Source: an uncultured Collinsella sp.
GTDB lineage: Bacteria > Actinomycetota > Coriobacteriia > Coriobacteriales > Coriobacteriaceae
Direction: 5' to 3'
Assembly (NCBI GenBank): GCA_902464565.1
Contig: CABQJV010000018.1
Coordinates: 1 to 43,005 of the forward strand
DNA length: 43,005 bases
Below are positions 16,944 through 24,589 of this stretch, piece by piece. Within the stretch, counting starts at the first letter, position 1. Every line of letters begins with the position of its first letter. Made by a program: the position numbers and the translations under genes. The notes beneath the pieces were generated by a model that worked only from the letters and a program-made list of their open reading frames with translations, was not told the DNA's origin and searched no databases.

Positions 16944-17197
16944 TGAGGCTCCTGGATGGACGGTTGGGAATCTACCAGTCTAGCAGGAGCCGGCAGGGGC
17001 CGTTCTGTCGAACAAATACTCAAGATTTAGGATAGACGCTACTGATTCATTTGCCTCATATGGAGCTGCGGCGGTTGTGGATGTGGGGCTATTCGGCGTT
17101 TCCCCAGATAAAACCTGCCAAAACAAACCTGTCCCTTTTGGCAGGTTAATCGTGAGTTATTTCACCGCAGCTTAAGGTACGGTTGGGATGTGCGCAC
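16944..17197. other. Gap upstream of the AlbA_2 regulator cassette
   Basis: This stretch holds the promoter side of the nuclease gene and the hairpin repeat at 17101-17147. No coding sequence is supported. The following 215 bp hold the operator array of the next gene. Confidence 0.5.
17101..17147. repeat. CAGATAAAACCTG hairpin repeat, copy 1
   Basis: AACCTGCCAAAA (17112-17123) pairs perfectly with TTTTGGCAGGTT (17136-17147); the loop holds CAAACCTGTCCC. The element begins with TCCCCAGATAAAACC. Other copies lie at 19187-19233, 22403-22450 (inverted) and 26025-26068. Confidence 0.85.
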
Positions 17198-17408
17198 TTT
17201 AAAGAGAGGAACCCATGATTAGAGAGGTCGCGCTCGTCTCTCTAAATGTCTCTCTAAAGAGAAAGCCAGTTAAAGAGATAACATTGGGCAATCTAACAGT
17301 GAATTCGATACATCTCTCTAAATGTCTCTCTAAAATAAGGTGCTTATCTCTCTAAAGTTAGAGAGATATACTACACTTTAGAGAGATAACTCTATTGTTT
17401 TAGAGAGG
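17198..17408. promoter_or_regulatory. Array of TCTCTCTAAA operator-like repeats
   Basis: The 10-mer TCTCTCTAAA or its reverse TTTAGAGAGA occurs nine times with at most two changes: forward at 17237, 17249, 17313, 17325 and 17347, reverse at 17218, 17357, 17377 and 17399. Two degenerate reverse copies lie at 17200 and 17271. Sites 17346-17355 and 17358-17367 form a perfect palindrome with 2-bp spacing that abuts a TATACT -10 box (17367-17372). Two tandem pairs (17237-17258 and 17313-17334) are identical. Most steps between sites are close to 10-12 or 20-22 bp, so sites fall on similar faces of the helix. The last site overlaps the ribosome binding region of the next gene. Confidence 0.8.
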
Positions 17409-17412
17409 CGGA

Positions 17413-19113
17413 ATGCCAATGCTGCTGGATGAACCTCTTGGCCTTATCGTTGAGCGCCTTCGCAGGCGGGGGACTGATGACGCATCGGTAGAAGTTAAAG
17501 CCTGCACGAATAAATTGAGCGCAGACGTATGGGAGACAGTGAGCGCTTTTGCGAACACTGCGGGTGGGCTCATTATTTTGGGCCTGAATGAAGCCGAAGG
17601 ATTTGTTCCTTCGGCTAACTTTGCTATCGATAGGGTGCGCGATCAGTTTGTTTCGGGTATCGGAGACGGAGGCTCAGCGGCAGTGGTGACCCATGCGCCG
17701 CGGTACGAGCTTGATCGAGGCGAGGTCGACGGGCTCCAGGTGCTTCTGGTGCGCATCTTTGAACTTGAGCTTAAAGCGAAGCCTTGCTATATCGGCGCGC
17801 GCGGCGTGCAGAACGGTAGCTACAAGCGCGTGGATGATAAAGATATCAAGATGTCACCCGCTGAGCTATATGAGCTGCAGAGTGCGTTGCTTCCGAGCGA
17901 TGCAGACGGCACGGTGGTTTCGGAGGCAACGGTCGAGGATTTGGATCCAGATGTCGTGCGGTCTATTATCGCAAATCGCCGGCTGCAGACCCCGCGCGTT
18001 TTGCGCGGGGCCGATACGCTGGAAAAGCAGCTGGTCAGACTCAATATCACTACAAAGGATGGTGCCGTGAAGCTCGCGGGGCTTCTGTCGGCGGGAATTT
18101 ACCCCCAGCAGTTCTATCCCAAACTGATGATCGATGTCGCCGTTCATTCCGATGTGGAAAAATCTGCACCCGGGCAACCCCGGTTTATTGACCGCCAGTT
18201 GTGCGATGGCCCGATTCCGGCTTGCATCGAAGATGCCCTTGCCGCGATTGGACGAAACTTGCGCAAAGCGACGATAGTGCAAGGCGCTGGCAGAAGGGAG
18301 GATTGGGAAGTTCCCCAGGAGGTTTTGCGCGAGGCCTTGGCAAATGCCTGCATCCATCGAGAATATTCGCCCATGTTTGTGGGGCAGGCCGTGAGTGTCG
18401 ATATCTATCCAGACAGAATAGAGATCAAAAACCCCGGTGGGCTTTGGGGCGGAAAGACGGTGGACAATCTTGCAGACGGGGAATCGCGCTGCCGAAACCC
18501 AAAGCTCATGAGCCTAATGGGGGCGACGCCGTTGGAGCATGCCGAGGGGGCCGTTGCAGAAAGCCAGGGATCTGGTATCCCGGCTATGATTCGCGAGATG
18601 GAGTCTCGTTCGCTTGGAAGGCCGAAATTTATCGTTAAGGCCGATTCGTTTACGGTGCTGCTTTCCCGGCACGGGGCGGAGCTTGCTGAAAACCGCACGT
18701 GGATTCAGAGCCATGTGGGCACCGAGCTGACGGATCGCGAGGAAACATTGCTCATGTTTATGCGGGAGCATGGGTGCGTATGCGATGTTCAAAAAATACG
18801 AGAGGCCCTGAAGTGGGATTCGGATGACATTCGCCTGATCTGCGGGGATCTTGTCGATAAACATGTCCTGTCAAAATGTGGCAAAGACACGTTTGAGATT
18901 ATCGATATGAGCAGAGAATCGTCAGCTTCGACAGCGGATAGGATCCTGGAGGCTCTCAGCGCCGAAGTGGATATGACGGCGCGAGAAATAGCGGTTGCAT
19001 CGGGGGTCAAAATTTCGTCCGTCCGCTACCATCTGCCAAAAATGGCGGATAAAGGACTCATCGAAGTAATGGGTTCGTCGACGAGCCGCAACCGCCGCTA
19101 TCGGAAGAAGTAG
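17413..19113 (+). CDS. Schlafen AlbA_2 / HATPase_c_4 / winged-helix DNA-binding regulator
   Basis: The 566-residue protein begins with an AlbA_2 (Schlafen-type) domain: VEVKA at residues 26-30 and SAFANTAGGLIILGL at 44-58. A GHKL-type ATPase domain follows (VLREALANACIHREYS near residue 303, DRIEIKNPGGL, then GSGIPAMIREM), the arrangement once annotated as 'RecG-like transcriptional regulator'. Two winged-helix segments close the protein: one near residues 437-490 and one near 505-566 (STADRILEAL..TAREIAVASGVKISSVRYHL). The family is widespread but its ligand and role are poorly known; some members are linked to stress or phage defence. Here it follows an array of about eleven short repeats, most likely its own operators. 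Base composition is lower in GC upstream than in neighbouring genes, and hairpin repeats flank it on both sides. Confidence 0.85.
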   Translation: MPMLLDEPLGLIVERLRRRGTDDASVEVKACTNKLSADVWETVSAFANTAGGLIILGLNEAEGFVPSANFAIDRVRDQFVSGIGDGGSAAVVTHAPRYELDRGEVDGLQVLLVRIFELELKAKPCYIGARGVQNGSYKRVDDKDIKMSPAELYELQSALLPSDADGTVVSEATVEDLDPDVVRSIIANRRLQTPRVLRGADTLEKQLVRLNITTKDGAVKLAGLLSAGIYPQQFYPKLMIDVAVHSDVEKSAPGQPRFIDRQLCDGPIPACIEDALAAIGRNLRKATIVQGAGRREDWEVPQEVLREALANACIHREYSPMFVGQAVSVDIYPDRIEIKNPGGLWGGKTVDNLADGESRCRNPKLMSLMGATPLEHAEGAVAESQGSGIPAMIREMESRSLGRPKFIVKADSFTVLLSRHGAELAENRTWIQSHVGTELTDREETLLMFMREHGCVCDVQKIREALKWDSDDIRLICGDLVDKHVLSKCGKDTFEIIDMSRESSASTADRILEALSAEVDMTAREIAVASGVKISSVRYHLPKMADKGLIEVMGSSTSRNRRYRKK

Positions 19114-19186
19114 ATGCAGCCGAGTCGCCCCTCTTGTGTCTCTCGAAGTTAGATGGGTGCTAGGGGGGCGACCGCCTCGCGATATT

Positions 19187-19233
19187 TCCCCAGATAAAAC
19201 CTGTCAAAATAAACCTGTCCCTTATTGACAGGT
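19187..19233. repeat. CAGATAAAACCTG hairpin repeat, copy 2
   Basis: ACCTGTCAA (19199-19207) pairs with TTGACAGGT (19225-19233). Compared with copy 1 the stem carries T-A in place of C-G at one position, a compensatory change. It has the same orientation as copy 1, so the AlbA_2 gene is bracketed by direct repeats. Confidence 0.83.
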
Positions 19234-19287
19234 CAGTTAACGCAGTCCAGGTTGAGCATATGCGAGCGAGCGGGCTCCGGGTGCGGT

Positions 19288-19357
19288 AAGGTGACGTGAA
19301 ACAAGCGGGCGCTGACCTTTTGGTCGCGCCCGTGAAGTTGAACGTCAGATTGCCGTG
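19288..19357. repeat. 70-bp structured intergenic element, copy 1
   Basis: The outer arms TGACGT (19292-19297) and ACGTCA (19342-19347) enclose a strong inner hairpin: CGGGCGC-t-GACC, loop TTTT, GGTC-GCGCCCG (19306-19332). About 62 of 70 bases match the copy at 30251-30320, with a compensatory C-G to A-T change at the base of the inner stem. It lies between convergent genes. Confidence 0.75.
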
Positions 19358-19383
19358 CCCGGAGCCCGCGCAGCGCCGAGCAG

Positions 19384-19408
19384 TTGCGCCGTTTGTAAAA
19401 CGGCGCAA
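19384..19408 (-). terminator. Hairpin at the 3' end of the larE gene
   Basis: TTGCGCCGTTT (19384-19394) pairs with AAACGGCGCAA (19398-19408). It lies directly after the stop codon on the minus strand. The U-tract is poor, so termination may be weak. Confidence 0.55.
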
Positions 19409-19409
19409 C

Positions 19410-20288
19410 CTACAGGTTCATGTTGCCGTGGATGTAGGGGGTGACCTCGGGGGAGATGTGGCCGCAGCCCAGCTCGCGCAGCGCGGACTCGATGGCGGCG
19501 GGCAGCGGGGTCTTGCCCTCGGCGTCGACGGCGGTGCCGCCGAGAGCGGAAATCTTGGCGACATCTGCGGGGGCGGCTTCGATATGCATACAGCCGCCGA
19601 CCAAGCGCGCGCGTACCTGTGCCAGGTCAAGATCGTGCAGGTAATCCTCGCAGGCGCGGATTAAATCGATCTTCTCGCGCGTCAGCTTCTCACCCGTGGG
19701 GACGCGCGTGGCAAGACAGGCTCCCGCCGGCAGGCTCCAAACGGGATAGCCCCATGCACGCAGCAGCTTGCGCTCTTCGTCCTTGGTAAAGCCGACTTCC
19801 ATAAGGGGGGAGCGTACACCGAGCTCTTTTGCCGCGCGCATGCCAGGACGGTAGTCACCGCGATCGCTTGCATTGCTGCCATCGATGACGGTGGGAAAGC
19901 CGAGTGACTTGGCGTGGTTCACGATGGCGATAAAGCCGGCGTGCTTGCAGTGGTAGCAGCGATTGGCGTCGTTGCAAGCTACTTGGGGGAGCTGCAGCTG
20001 ATCGACCGAAAGATTGAGCACAGGGAGCTTAAAATGCGGCTCCTCATTGGCTTGCCCGTCAACGGACCGCTCAAACGAAGCCTGCTCGGGCGTGCCGATG
20101 AGCGGTGTGGTGAGGTGGACGACGAGGGTATTGGTAGGCATGATGCGGGCGCATACGGCGGCCAAAAAGCTGCTGTCGACGCCACCGGAAAACCCGATAG
20201 CCACGCGCCCGTATGCCAAAAGCAGCTGTTCGAGCGCCGATAGCTTGTCTTGAAGCTCCTCTGCGGGCGCCGTGGTGTCTAAAATCAT
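19410..20288 (-). CDS. larE: LarE-type ATP-dependent sulfur transferase
   Basis: LarE adds sulfur to the pyridinium-dicarboxylate precursor of the nickel-pincer cofactor used by lactate racemase and related enzymes. The 292-residue protein has the PP-loop SGGVDS at residues 34-39, DANRCYHCKH with C111 and C114, and GACLATR with C191. A single cysteine at the last position is the sacrificial sulfur donor in the Lactiplantibacillus enzyme; proteins with all three cysteines, as here, can instead hold an iron-sulfur cluster that carries the extra sulfide. No larA, larB or larC is visible nearby, so the partner genes must be elsewhere or the substrate differs. The start ATG at 20288 is the only good candidate. 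Confidence 0.85.
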   Translation of the reverse strand: MILDTTAPAEELQDKLSALEQLLLAYGRVAIGFSGGVDSSFLAAVCARIMPTNTLVVHLTTPLIGTPEQASFERSVDGQANEEPHFKLPVLNLSVDQLQLPQVACNDANRCYHCKHAGFIAIVNHAKSLGFPTVIDGSNASDRGDYRPGMRAAKELGVRSPLMEVGFTKDEERKLLRAWGYPVWSLPAGACLATRVPTGEKLTREKIDLIRACEDYLHDLDLAQVRARLVGGCMHIEAAPADVAKISALGGTAVDAEGKTPLPAAIESALRELGCGHISPEVTPYIHGNMNL

Positions 20289-20384
20289 GAAACGTTCCTT
20301 ATCGTTGAGTACTCGATCGAAAACTATAATCCTAATGCGTTGCTTGCCATAAGACTTCTACCTATGTAACGAAAGTGCAATATG

Positions 20385-20401
20385 GTATATACGTTATATA
20401 C
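20385..20401. promoter_or_regulatory. GTATATA-CGT-TATATAC palindrome
   Basis: Seven-base perfect inverted arms (20385-20391 and 20395-20401) sit in the 173-bp gap between larE and the divergent HAD gene, 61 bp before the HAD start. AT-rich and placed like an operator overlapping a -10 region. Confidence 0.4.
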
Positions 20402-20461
20402 AAGTTGTCAAATGCGGTAGAGTTGCGGCAATGCGACAGCGAGAGTCGATGGGGGACCGAT

Positions 20462-21112
20462 ATGATCAAGGCTGTTATTTTTGACATGGATGGAACGCTG
20501 GTCGATACCGAGCGTTTGGGGATTAGGGCCTGGAAGGCAGGCGCCGCTGAGCTGGGGCTCGCGATTGATGAAGCGCTGATCCATCAGTTTATCGGTCGCA
20601 CGCTACCCGATGTCATGAACATCCTCGATAAGCATTACGGCAGCCACGAGACCGCCGAGGCGATCTATGTCCGCCACAAGGAGATTCGCGACGAGATGGT
20701 CAAGACCGATCTGGAGCTTAAGGCCGGCGCTGCCGAGTGCATAGACGAGCTGTTGGCTGCGGGCTATCACGTAGGCCTTGCAACGTCATCGCGCCATGTT
20801 ACGGCCGAGCGCAACCTTAAAGCATTCGGTCTTTTTGACAAGTTTGAAACGGTAACGTGTGGCGAGGACGTCGTGCATGGCAAGCCCGACCCCGAGATGT
20901 ATCTGCTCGCCTGCGAGCGCGCGGGCTTTACTCCCGAGGAATGTGCCGTGGTCGAGGATTCGCGCAACGGCTGCGTCTCGGGCATTACGGCTGGCTGCCA
21001 CGTCTTTGCCGTCCCCGATATCGTGCCGCTGCCGCAGGACGTGGTGGATGGCTGCGAGGCCGTGCTCGATACGTTGTTCGATCTGGCGGCGGCGGTCAAG
21101 GCCGTGCGCTAG
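20462..21112 (+). CDS. HAD-superfamily hydrolase (phosphatase or beta-phosphoglucomutase type)
   Basis: The 216-residue protein has the four HAD motifs: FDMDGTLVDTE near residues 8-18 with the nucleophile aspartate, ATSSR for motif II, the lysine in GKPDPEMY for motif III, and VVEDSRNG for motif IV. The helical cap between motifs I and II is the C1 type of phosphoglycolate phosphatase, pyrophosphatase PpaX and beta-phosphoglucomutase, so the substrate is a small phosphate ester that cannot be specified. The ATG at 20462 follows GGGGGACC; the longer open frame starting at 20375 runs through the promoter region and is rejected. It is divergent from larE and convergent with the LacI gene. Confidence 0.9.
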   Translation: MIKAVIFDMDGTLVDTERLGIRAWKAGAAELGLAIDEALIHQFIGRTLPDVMNILDKHYGSHETAEAIYVRHKEIRDEMVKTDLELKAGAAECIDELLAAGYHVGLATSSRHVTAERNLKAFGLFDKFETVTCGEDVVHGKPDPEMYLLACERAGFTPEECAVVEDSRNGCVSGITAGCHVFAVPDIVPLPQDVVDGCEAVLDTLFDLAAAVKAVR

Positions 21113-21157
21113 ACAATTGCGGCGTTGAAACGAGCAATTGCTTACGTTTGCGCTTAA

Positions 21158-21196
21158 ACAAAAGGGGTCCGGCAATGGTCGGGCCTCTTTTGCTTG
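21158..21196. terminator. Bidirectional terminator between the HAD and LacI genes
   Basis: CAAAAGGGGTCCG (21158-21170) pairs with CGGGCCTCTTTTG (21179-21191) with internal mismatches; A- and T-rich ends give U-tracts on both strands. Confidence 0.75.
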
Positions 21197-21225
21197 AGCG
21201 GCGACTTAGCATACTTGCGGGCGTG

Positions 21226-22338
21226 CTATAGATACGCACCGAGGTTGATGGCCGTGGCGTCGGTCTGGCTGCTTGCCTGGGTGCTGGCGCGTTCCAGCAG
21301 GAACGGACGTACCAGTTCTTGGCGGTTGATGTCCTCGGCGGCGGTGACTGCGGTGACGGTGCGCGCTGCAGAGCCGACGCGGATATGCTTGGTCTTTGCT
21401 GGGGCCTTGTTCTCGATTTGCTCCATGAGCAATTGAACGCCCTTGCGGCCAATCTCGTAGCCCGGGGGCGCTACCGTAGTGAGCGGGACCGATCCGCTCC
21501 AAGCGAGCGGGTTGCCATCGCAACCTGCTACGCGTACTTGCCCGGGGACGGCGATGCCTTTGTCGACCAGCGCCGAGATGACGCCCGAGGCCAGCACGTC
21601 GGTCAGGCCGACGACAAAATCGGGGCGTTCGTCGGCGGGGCGCGCGGCGATTTGGGTGCCGATGCCGTAGCCGTCGGCGGCGGTATTCCATTCGCCAGCG
21701 TCGATGACTTCGATCTTGATATCGGGATGTAGGGCGAGCGCCTTATGAATGCCAAGGACGCGCAGGGTGAGTTGCATAAATGCTGCTCGGCCGACGACGA
21801 CAATATGGTGCGCGCCGCGGGCGATGGCGAGCTCGGCGATGATGCGGCCTTGTGCCTCGTTGTCGGCGGCCACGTAGTAGCCGGGCTCGGAGCAATGGAT
21901 GTCCAGATGGACGATCGGCACGGGCATCTTGGTCAGGGCGGGGTGCCAGTCGGGGGATGCCATGGGCTGAACCATGACGCCGGACATCTGGGTGCCCATA
22001 AAGTAGCGCAGGTAATGGTCCTCGAGAATATCGTCGTTATCGGCGTTGGCGATGAGCAGGTCGTAGCCGTGCTTGCGGGCCTCGTTGTGGGCGCCGCTGG
22101 CGATTTGGAGTGAAAAGCCGTGGTCGAGACGGGGGAGCACCAGGCCAAAGGACTTGGTGGCGCCGCCCGCGAGCTGACGAGCGCTTTGGTTGGGCAGGTA
22201 GCCCAGTCGATTGATGGTTTCGTTAATGAGCTTGAGGGTCTCGGGACGCAGCTTTTCGGGGTGGTTGAGCGCGTTGGAAACCGTGCCCAACGAAACCCCG
22301 GCCTCGCGCGCGACGTCGCTGATTTTTACCTTTGCCAT
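21226..22338 (-). CDS. LacI-family transcriptional regulator
   Basis: The 370-residue protein begins MAKVKISDVAREAGVSLGTVSNALNHPEK, the helix-turn-helix of the LacI family, with the hinge near residues 47-58 (NQSARQLAGG). A periplasmic-binding-like ligand domain follows, ending in the usual VRVAGCDGNPLAW and LTTVAPPGYEIGRKGVQLL stretches. The ligand is probably a sugar or derivative. AAAGGGG precedes the ATG at 22338. The open frame continues upstream antisense to glmS to 24465, but that part is an artefact of codon bias. The gene is divergent from glmS, and its 26-residue C-terminal tail (ERASTQASSQTDAT..) is longer than usual. AAACGTTT palindromes typical of LacI operators occur at 31052 and 37684. 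Confidence 0.9.
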   Translation of the reverse strand: MAKVKISDVAREAGVSLGTVSNALNHPEKLRPETLKLINETINRLGYLPNQSARQLAGGATKSFGLVLPRLDHGFSLQIASGAHNEARKHGYDLLIANADNDDILEDHYLRYFMGTQMSGVMVQPMASPDWHPALTKMPVPIVHLDIHCSEPGYYVAADNEAQGRIIAELAIARGAHHIVVVGRAAFMQLTLRVLGIHKALALHPDIKIEVIDAGEWNTAADGYGIGTQIAARPADERPDFVVGLTDVLASGVISALVDKGIAVPGQVRVAGCDGNPLAWSGSVPLTTVAPPGYEIGRKGVQLLMEQIENKAPAKTKHIRVGSAARTVTAVTAAEDINRQELVRPFLLERASTQASSQTDATAINLGAYL

Positions 22339-22402
22339 AGCGGCCCCTTTGATGCGTTTCAAGTACAAGCCAGATTGTAGCATCGCCCGCCCCTGAGGTG
22401 TC

Positions 22403-22450
22403 AAAACCCGCCTATTAGGGACAGGTTTATTTTGGCAGGTTTTATCTGGG
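22403..22450 (-). repeat. CAGATAAAACCTG hairpin repeat, copy 3 (inverted)
   Basis: On the minus strand it reads CCCAGATAAAACCTGCC, then AAACCTGTCCC, and closes with GGCGGGTTTT; arms 22434-22443 and 22403-22412 pair with one G-U wobble. It is in opposite orientation to the other copies. Confidence 0.75.
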
Positions 22451-22518
22451 CAAACGATGCTGTCAGACCAAACCACCACGAAGGTGCCTGCCCCCTTCGG
22501 GGTGGGGTGTGTGTATCG

Positions 22519-22583
22519 AGTGGTATTCAAGTTGAGATACCACTTCTGGTATATCAGCTTGCGTTTGCGTGAGTACAATACTC
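22519..22583 (+). promoter_or_regulatory. glmS promoter with TGGTAT operator cluster
   Basis: AGTGGTAT (22519-22526) and ATACCACT (22537-22544) are perfect 8-bp inverted arms, and a third half-site TGGTAT (22547-22552) overlaps the -35 region. TACAAT (22574-22579), inside the palindrome GAGTA-CAA-TACTC, is a good -10 box. Spaced TGGT..ACCA sites are typical of GntR-family regulators of amino-sugar genes such as NagR or DasR. Confidence 0.55.
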
Positions 22584-22653
22584 GAACGTTATGCGTCTCA
22601 GCGCCCCCTGTGCGTGGACGTTTTGCAGTCAAGCGGACGAAGGGATTTATCCT

Positions 22654-24501
22654 ATGTGCGGAATTGTCGGCTACACCGGCTCTGATATTGCAAAGAACAT
22701 CCTGGTCACAGGCCTCAAGCGTATGGAGTATCGCGGCTATGACTCCTCGGGCGTCGCGCTCGAGGTGGGCGAGGGCGCCGCGGCGCACCTCGACGTCATC
22801 CGCCGCGTGGGCAAGGTCGCGGGCTTGGAGAGCGAGCTTTCCAACATCGACAGCGACGCTACCTGCGGTATCGGCCACACCCGTTGGGCCACCCACGGCA
22901 AGCCCTCCGTCGTTAACGCTCACCCCCACACCAGCTGCGACGGTCGTATCGCCATCGTCCACAACGGCATCATCGAGAACTTCGCCGAGCTGCGCGAAGA
23001 GCTGGAGGGCCGCGGCCACCACTTTAAGAGCGAGACCGATACCGAGGTCTTCGCGCATCTGATCGAAGAGGCTTATGCCGAGACGCACGACCTGATGGCC
23101 TCCGTGCGCGAGGCTTGCGCCCACGTGGTCGGTGCCTATGGTCTGGCCGTCGTGTGCGCTGACGAGCCCGGCGTGATCGCCGTGGCCCGCAAGGATTCCC
23201 CGATCGTGGTCGGCGCGGGCGAGACCGGCGCCTATGTCGCCTCCGACGTCATCGCGCTCATCGACGCCACCCGCGATGTCGTGGTGCTCGAGGACGGTCA
23301 GTTTGCCAAGCTTACGCCCGCAGGCGTCGAGTACACCGACGAGGCCGGCAAGGTTATCGAGCCCAAGGTCACCCACATCGACTGGGACCTGGACATGGCA
23401 GAAAAGGGCGGTTATCCCGACTTTATGCTCAAGGAGATCCACGAGCAGCCGCGCGTCGTGCGCGACACGCTGGTGGGCCGCATGACGCCGGCCGGCGAGC
23501 TCGACATCGACGAGCTGGGCCTTTCGCTCGAGGAGCTCAACGACATCGACCGCGTCTACGTGATCGCTTGCGGCACCAGCTATCACGCTGGCCTCATTGC
23601 CAAGAATCTCATTGAGGGCTGGGCTCGCATCCCCACCGAGGTGGAGGCGGCCAGCGAGTTCCGTTATCGCAACCCCATCATTACGCCGACGACGCTTGTC
23701 GTTGCCGTGTCCCAGTCGGGCGAGACGGCCGATACCCTTGCCGCCATTCGCGATGCGCGCATCAAGGGTGCCAAGGTCTTCGGCATCACCAACGTGGTGG
23801 GCAGCCCCGTGGCGCGTGAGAGCGACGGCGTCATCTACACCAAGGCCAACAAGGAGATCGCGGTCGCCTCGACCAAGAGCTTCATCGGCCAGGTCGTGAG
23901 CCTTACGCTTTTGGCTCTGCTGCTGGCGCAGGTCAAGTACCGCTTGACCACCAAGCAGGCGCGCATGCTGTTCCGCGAGCTTTCCGATACGGCCGAGCAG
24001 ATCCAGTGGATTTTGGATACCCAAACCGAGGCCGTGCATGAGGCCGCCCTGCTGTGCAAGGACGCGCAGTCGGCGCTGTTCGTGGGCCGTGGCATGGGTG
24101 CCGCTATTTCCTACGAGGGCGCGCTCAAGCTCAAAGAGGTCAGCTACCTGCACGCCGAGGCCTACGCCGCCGGTGAGATGAAGCACGGCCCCATCGCGCT
24201 GATCGACCCGGGCTTCCCTGTCATCGCCGTGGCCACCAAGAGTGCCACCTACGACAAGACCGTGTCGAACCTCATGGAGTGCAAGGCGCGCGGCGCCAAG
24301 GTCATCGTCGTTGCCACCGAGGGCGACGAGGAGATCAACAAGATCGCCGACTGCATTATCCGCGTGCCAGCAGTCCGCGACGTGTTCAGCCCCATCACGG
24401 CGAGCGTCCCGCTGCAGCTGCTCGCCCGCGAGGTCGCCATCCTGCGCGGCTGCGACGTCGACCAACCCCGAAACCTGGCGAAAAGCGTCACGGTCGAGTA
24501 G
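22654..24501 (+). CDS. glmS: Glutamine--fructose-6-phosphate aminotransferase (isomerising)
   Basis: GlmS makes glucosamine-6-phosphate from fructose-6-phosphate and glutamine, the entry step to cell-wall amino sugars. The 615-residue protein starts MCGIVGYTG, with Cys2 as the glutaminase nucleophile once the methionine is removed. The N-terminal glutaminase domain includes HTRWATHG, and the two SIS sugar-binding domains carry CGTSYHAG and SQSGETADT, then EGALKLKEVSYLHAEAYAAGEMKHGP. The end KSVTVE is the standard C-terminus. An upstream in-frame ATG at 22591 is rejected because the family always begins MCGI. Promoter operators upstream suggest control by an amino-sugar regulator rather than by a ribozyme. 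The insertion sequence lies 23 bp after the stop codon. Confidence 0.97.
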   Translation: MCGIVGYTGSDIAKNILVTGLKRMEYRGYDSSGVALEVGEGAAAHLDVIRRVGKVAGLESELSNIDSDATCGIGHTRWATHGKPSVVNAHPHTSCDGRIAIVHNGIIENFAELREELEGRGHHFKSETDTEVFAHLIEEAYAETHDLMASVREACAHVVGAYGLAVVCADEPGVIAVARKDSPIVVGAGETGAYVASDVIALIDATRDVVVLEDGQFAKLTPAGVEYTDEAGKVIEPKVTHIDWDLDMAEKGGYPDFMLKEIHEQPRVVRDTLVGRMTPAGELDIDELGLSLEELNDIDRVYVIACGTSYHAGLIAKNLIEGWARIPTEVEAASEFRYRNPIITPTTLVVAVSQSGETADTLAAIRDARIKGAKVFGITNVVGSPVARESDGVIYTKANKEIAVASTKSFIGQVVSLTLLALLLAQVKYRLTTKQARMLFRELSDTAEQIQWILDTQTEAVHEAALLCKDAQSALFVGRGMGAAISYEGALKLKEVSYLHAEAYAAGEMKHGPIALIDPGFPVIAVATKSATYDKTVSNLMECKARGAKVIVVATEGDEEINKIADCIIRVPAVRDVFSPITASVPLQLLAREVAILRGCDVDQPRNLAKSVTVE

Positions 24502-24524
24502 TTGGTTCCGCCGTTCTAGCGACT

Positions 24525-24538
24525 AAGGCCCGGCTCCG
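24525..24538 (+). repeat. Left terminal inverted repeat of the IS3 element
   Basis: AAGGCCCGGCTCCG, exact reverse complement of 25999-26012. Confidence 0.88.
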
Positions 24539-24589
24539 CATCTGAACTGCCTCCCATTTCTTGGACATGAGAAATGGGAGGCTTTCTTT

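Larger units (their letters stand above)
22339..22653. other. 315-bp gap between lacI-type gene and glmS
   Basis: It contains the inverted hairpin repeat at 22403-22450 and the TGGTAT operator cluster and promoter of glmS at 22519-22583. No coding sequence and no glmS ribozyme structure were recognised. Confidence 0.5.

Noticed and set aside
17198..17408. TCTCTCTAAA repeats considered as a CRISPR array
   Set aside because: Repeats are only 10 bp, occur in both orientations, and spacing is 0-40 bp; no cas genes are nearby. Operators are a better fit.
22339..22653. glmS ribozyme upstream of glmS
   Set aside because: No conserved ribozyme core is visible, and it is not expected in this phylum; operator sites are present instead.
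21226..24465. Minus-strand open frame of 1079 codons joining the LacI gene to the antisense of glmS
   Set aside because: Only the last 370 codons encode a known protein, with its own start and ribosome site. The rest is exactly antisense to glmS and reflects codon bias in a GC-rich gene.
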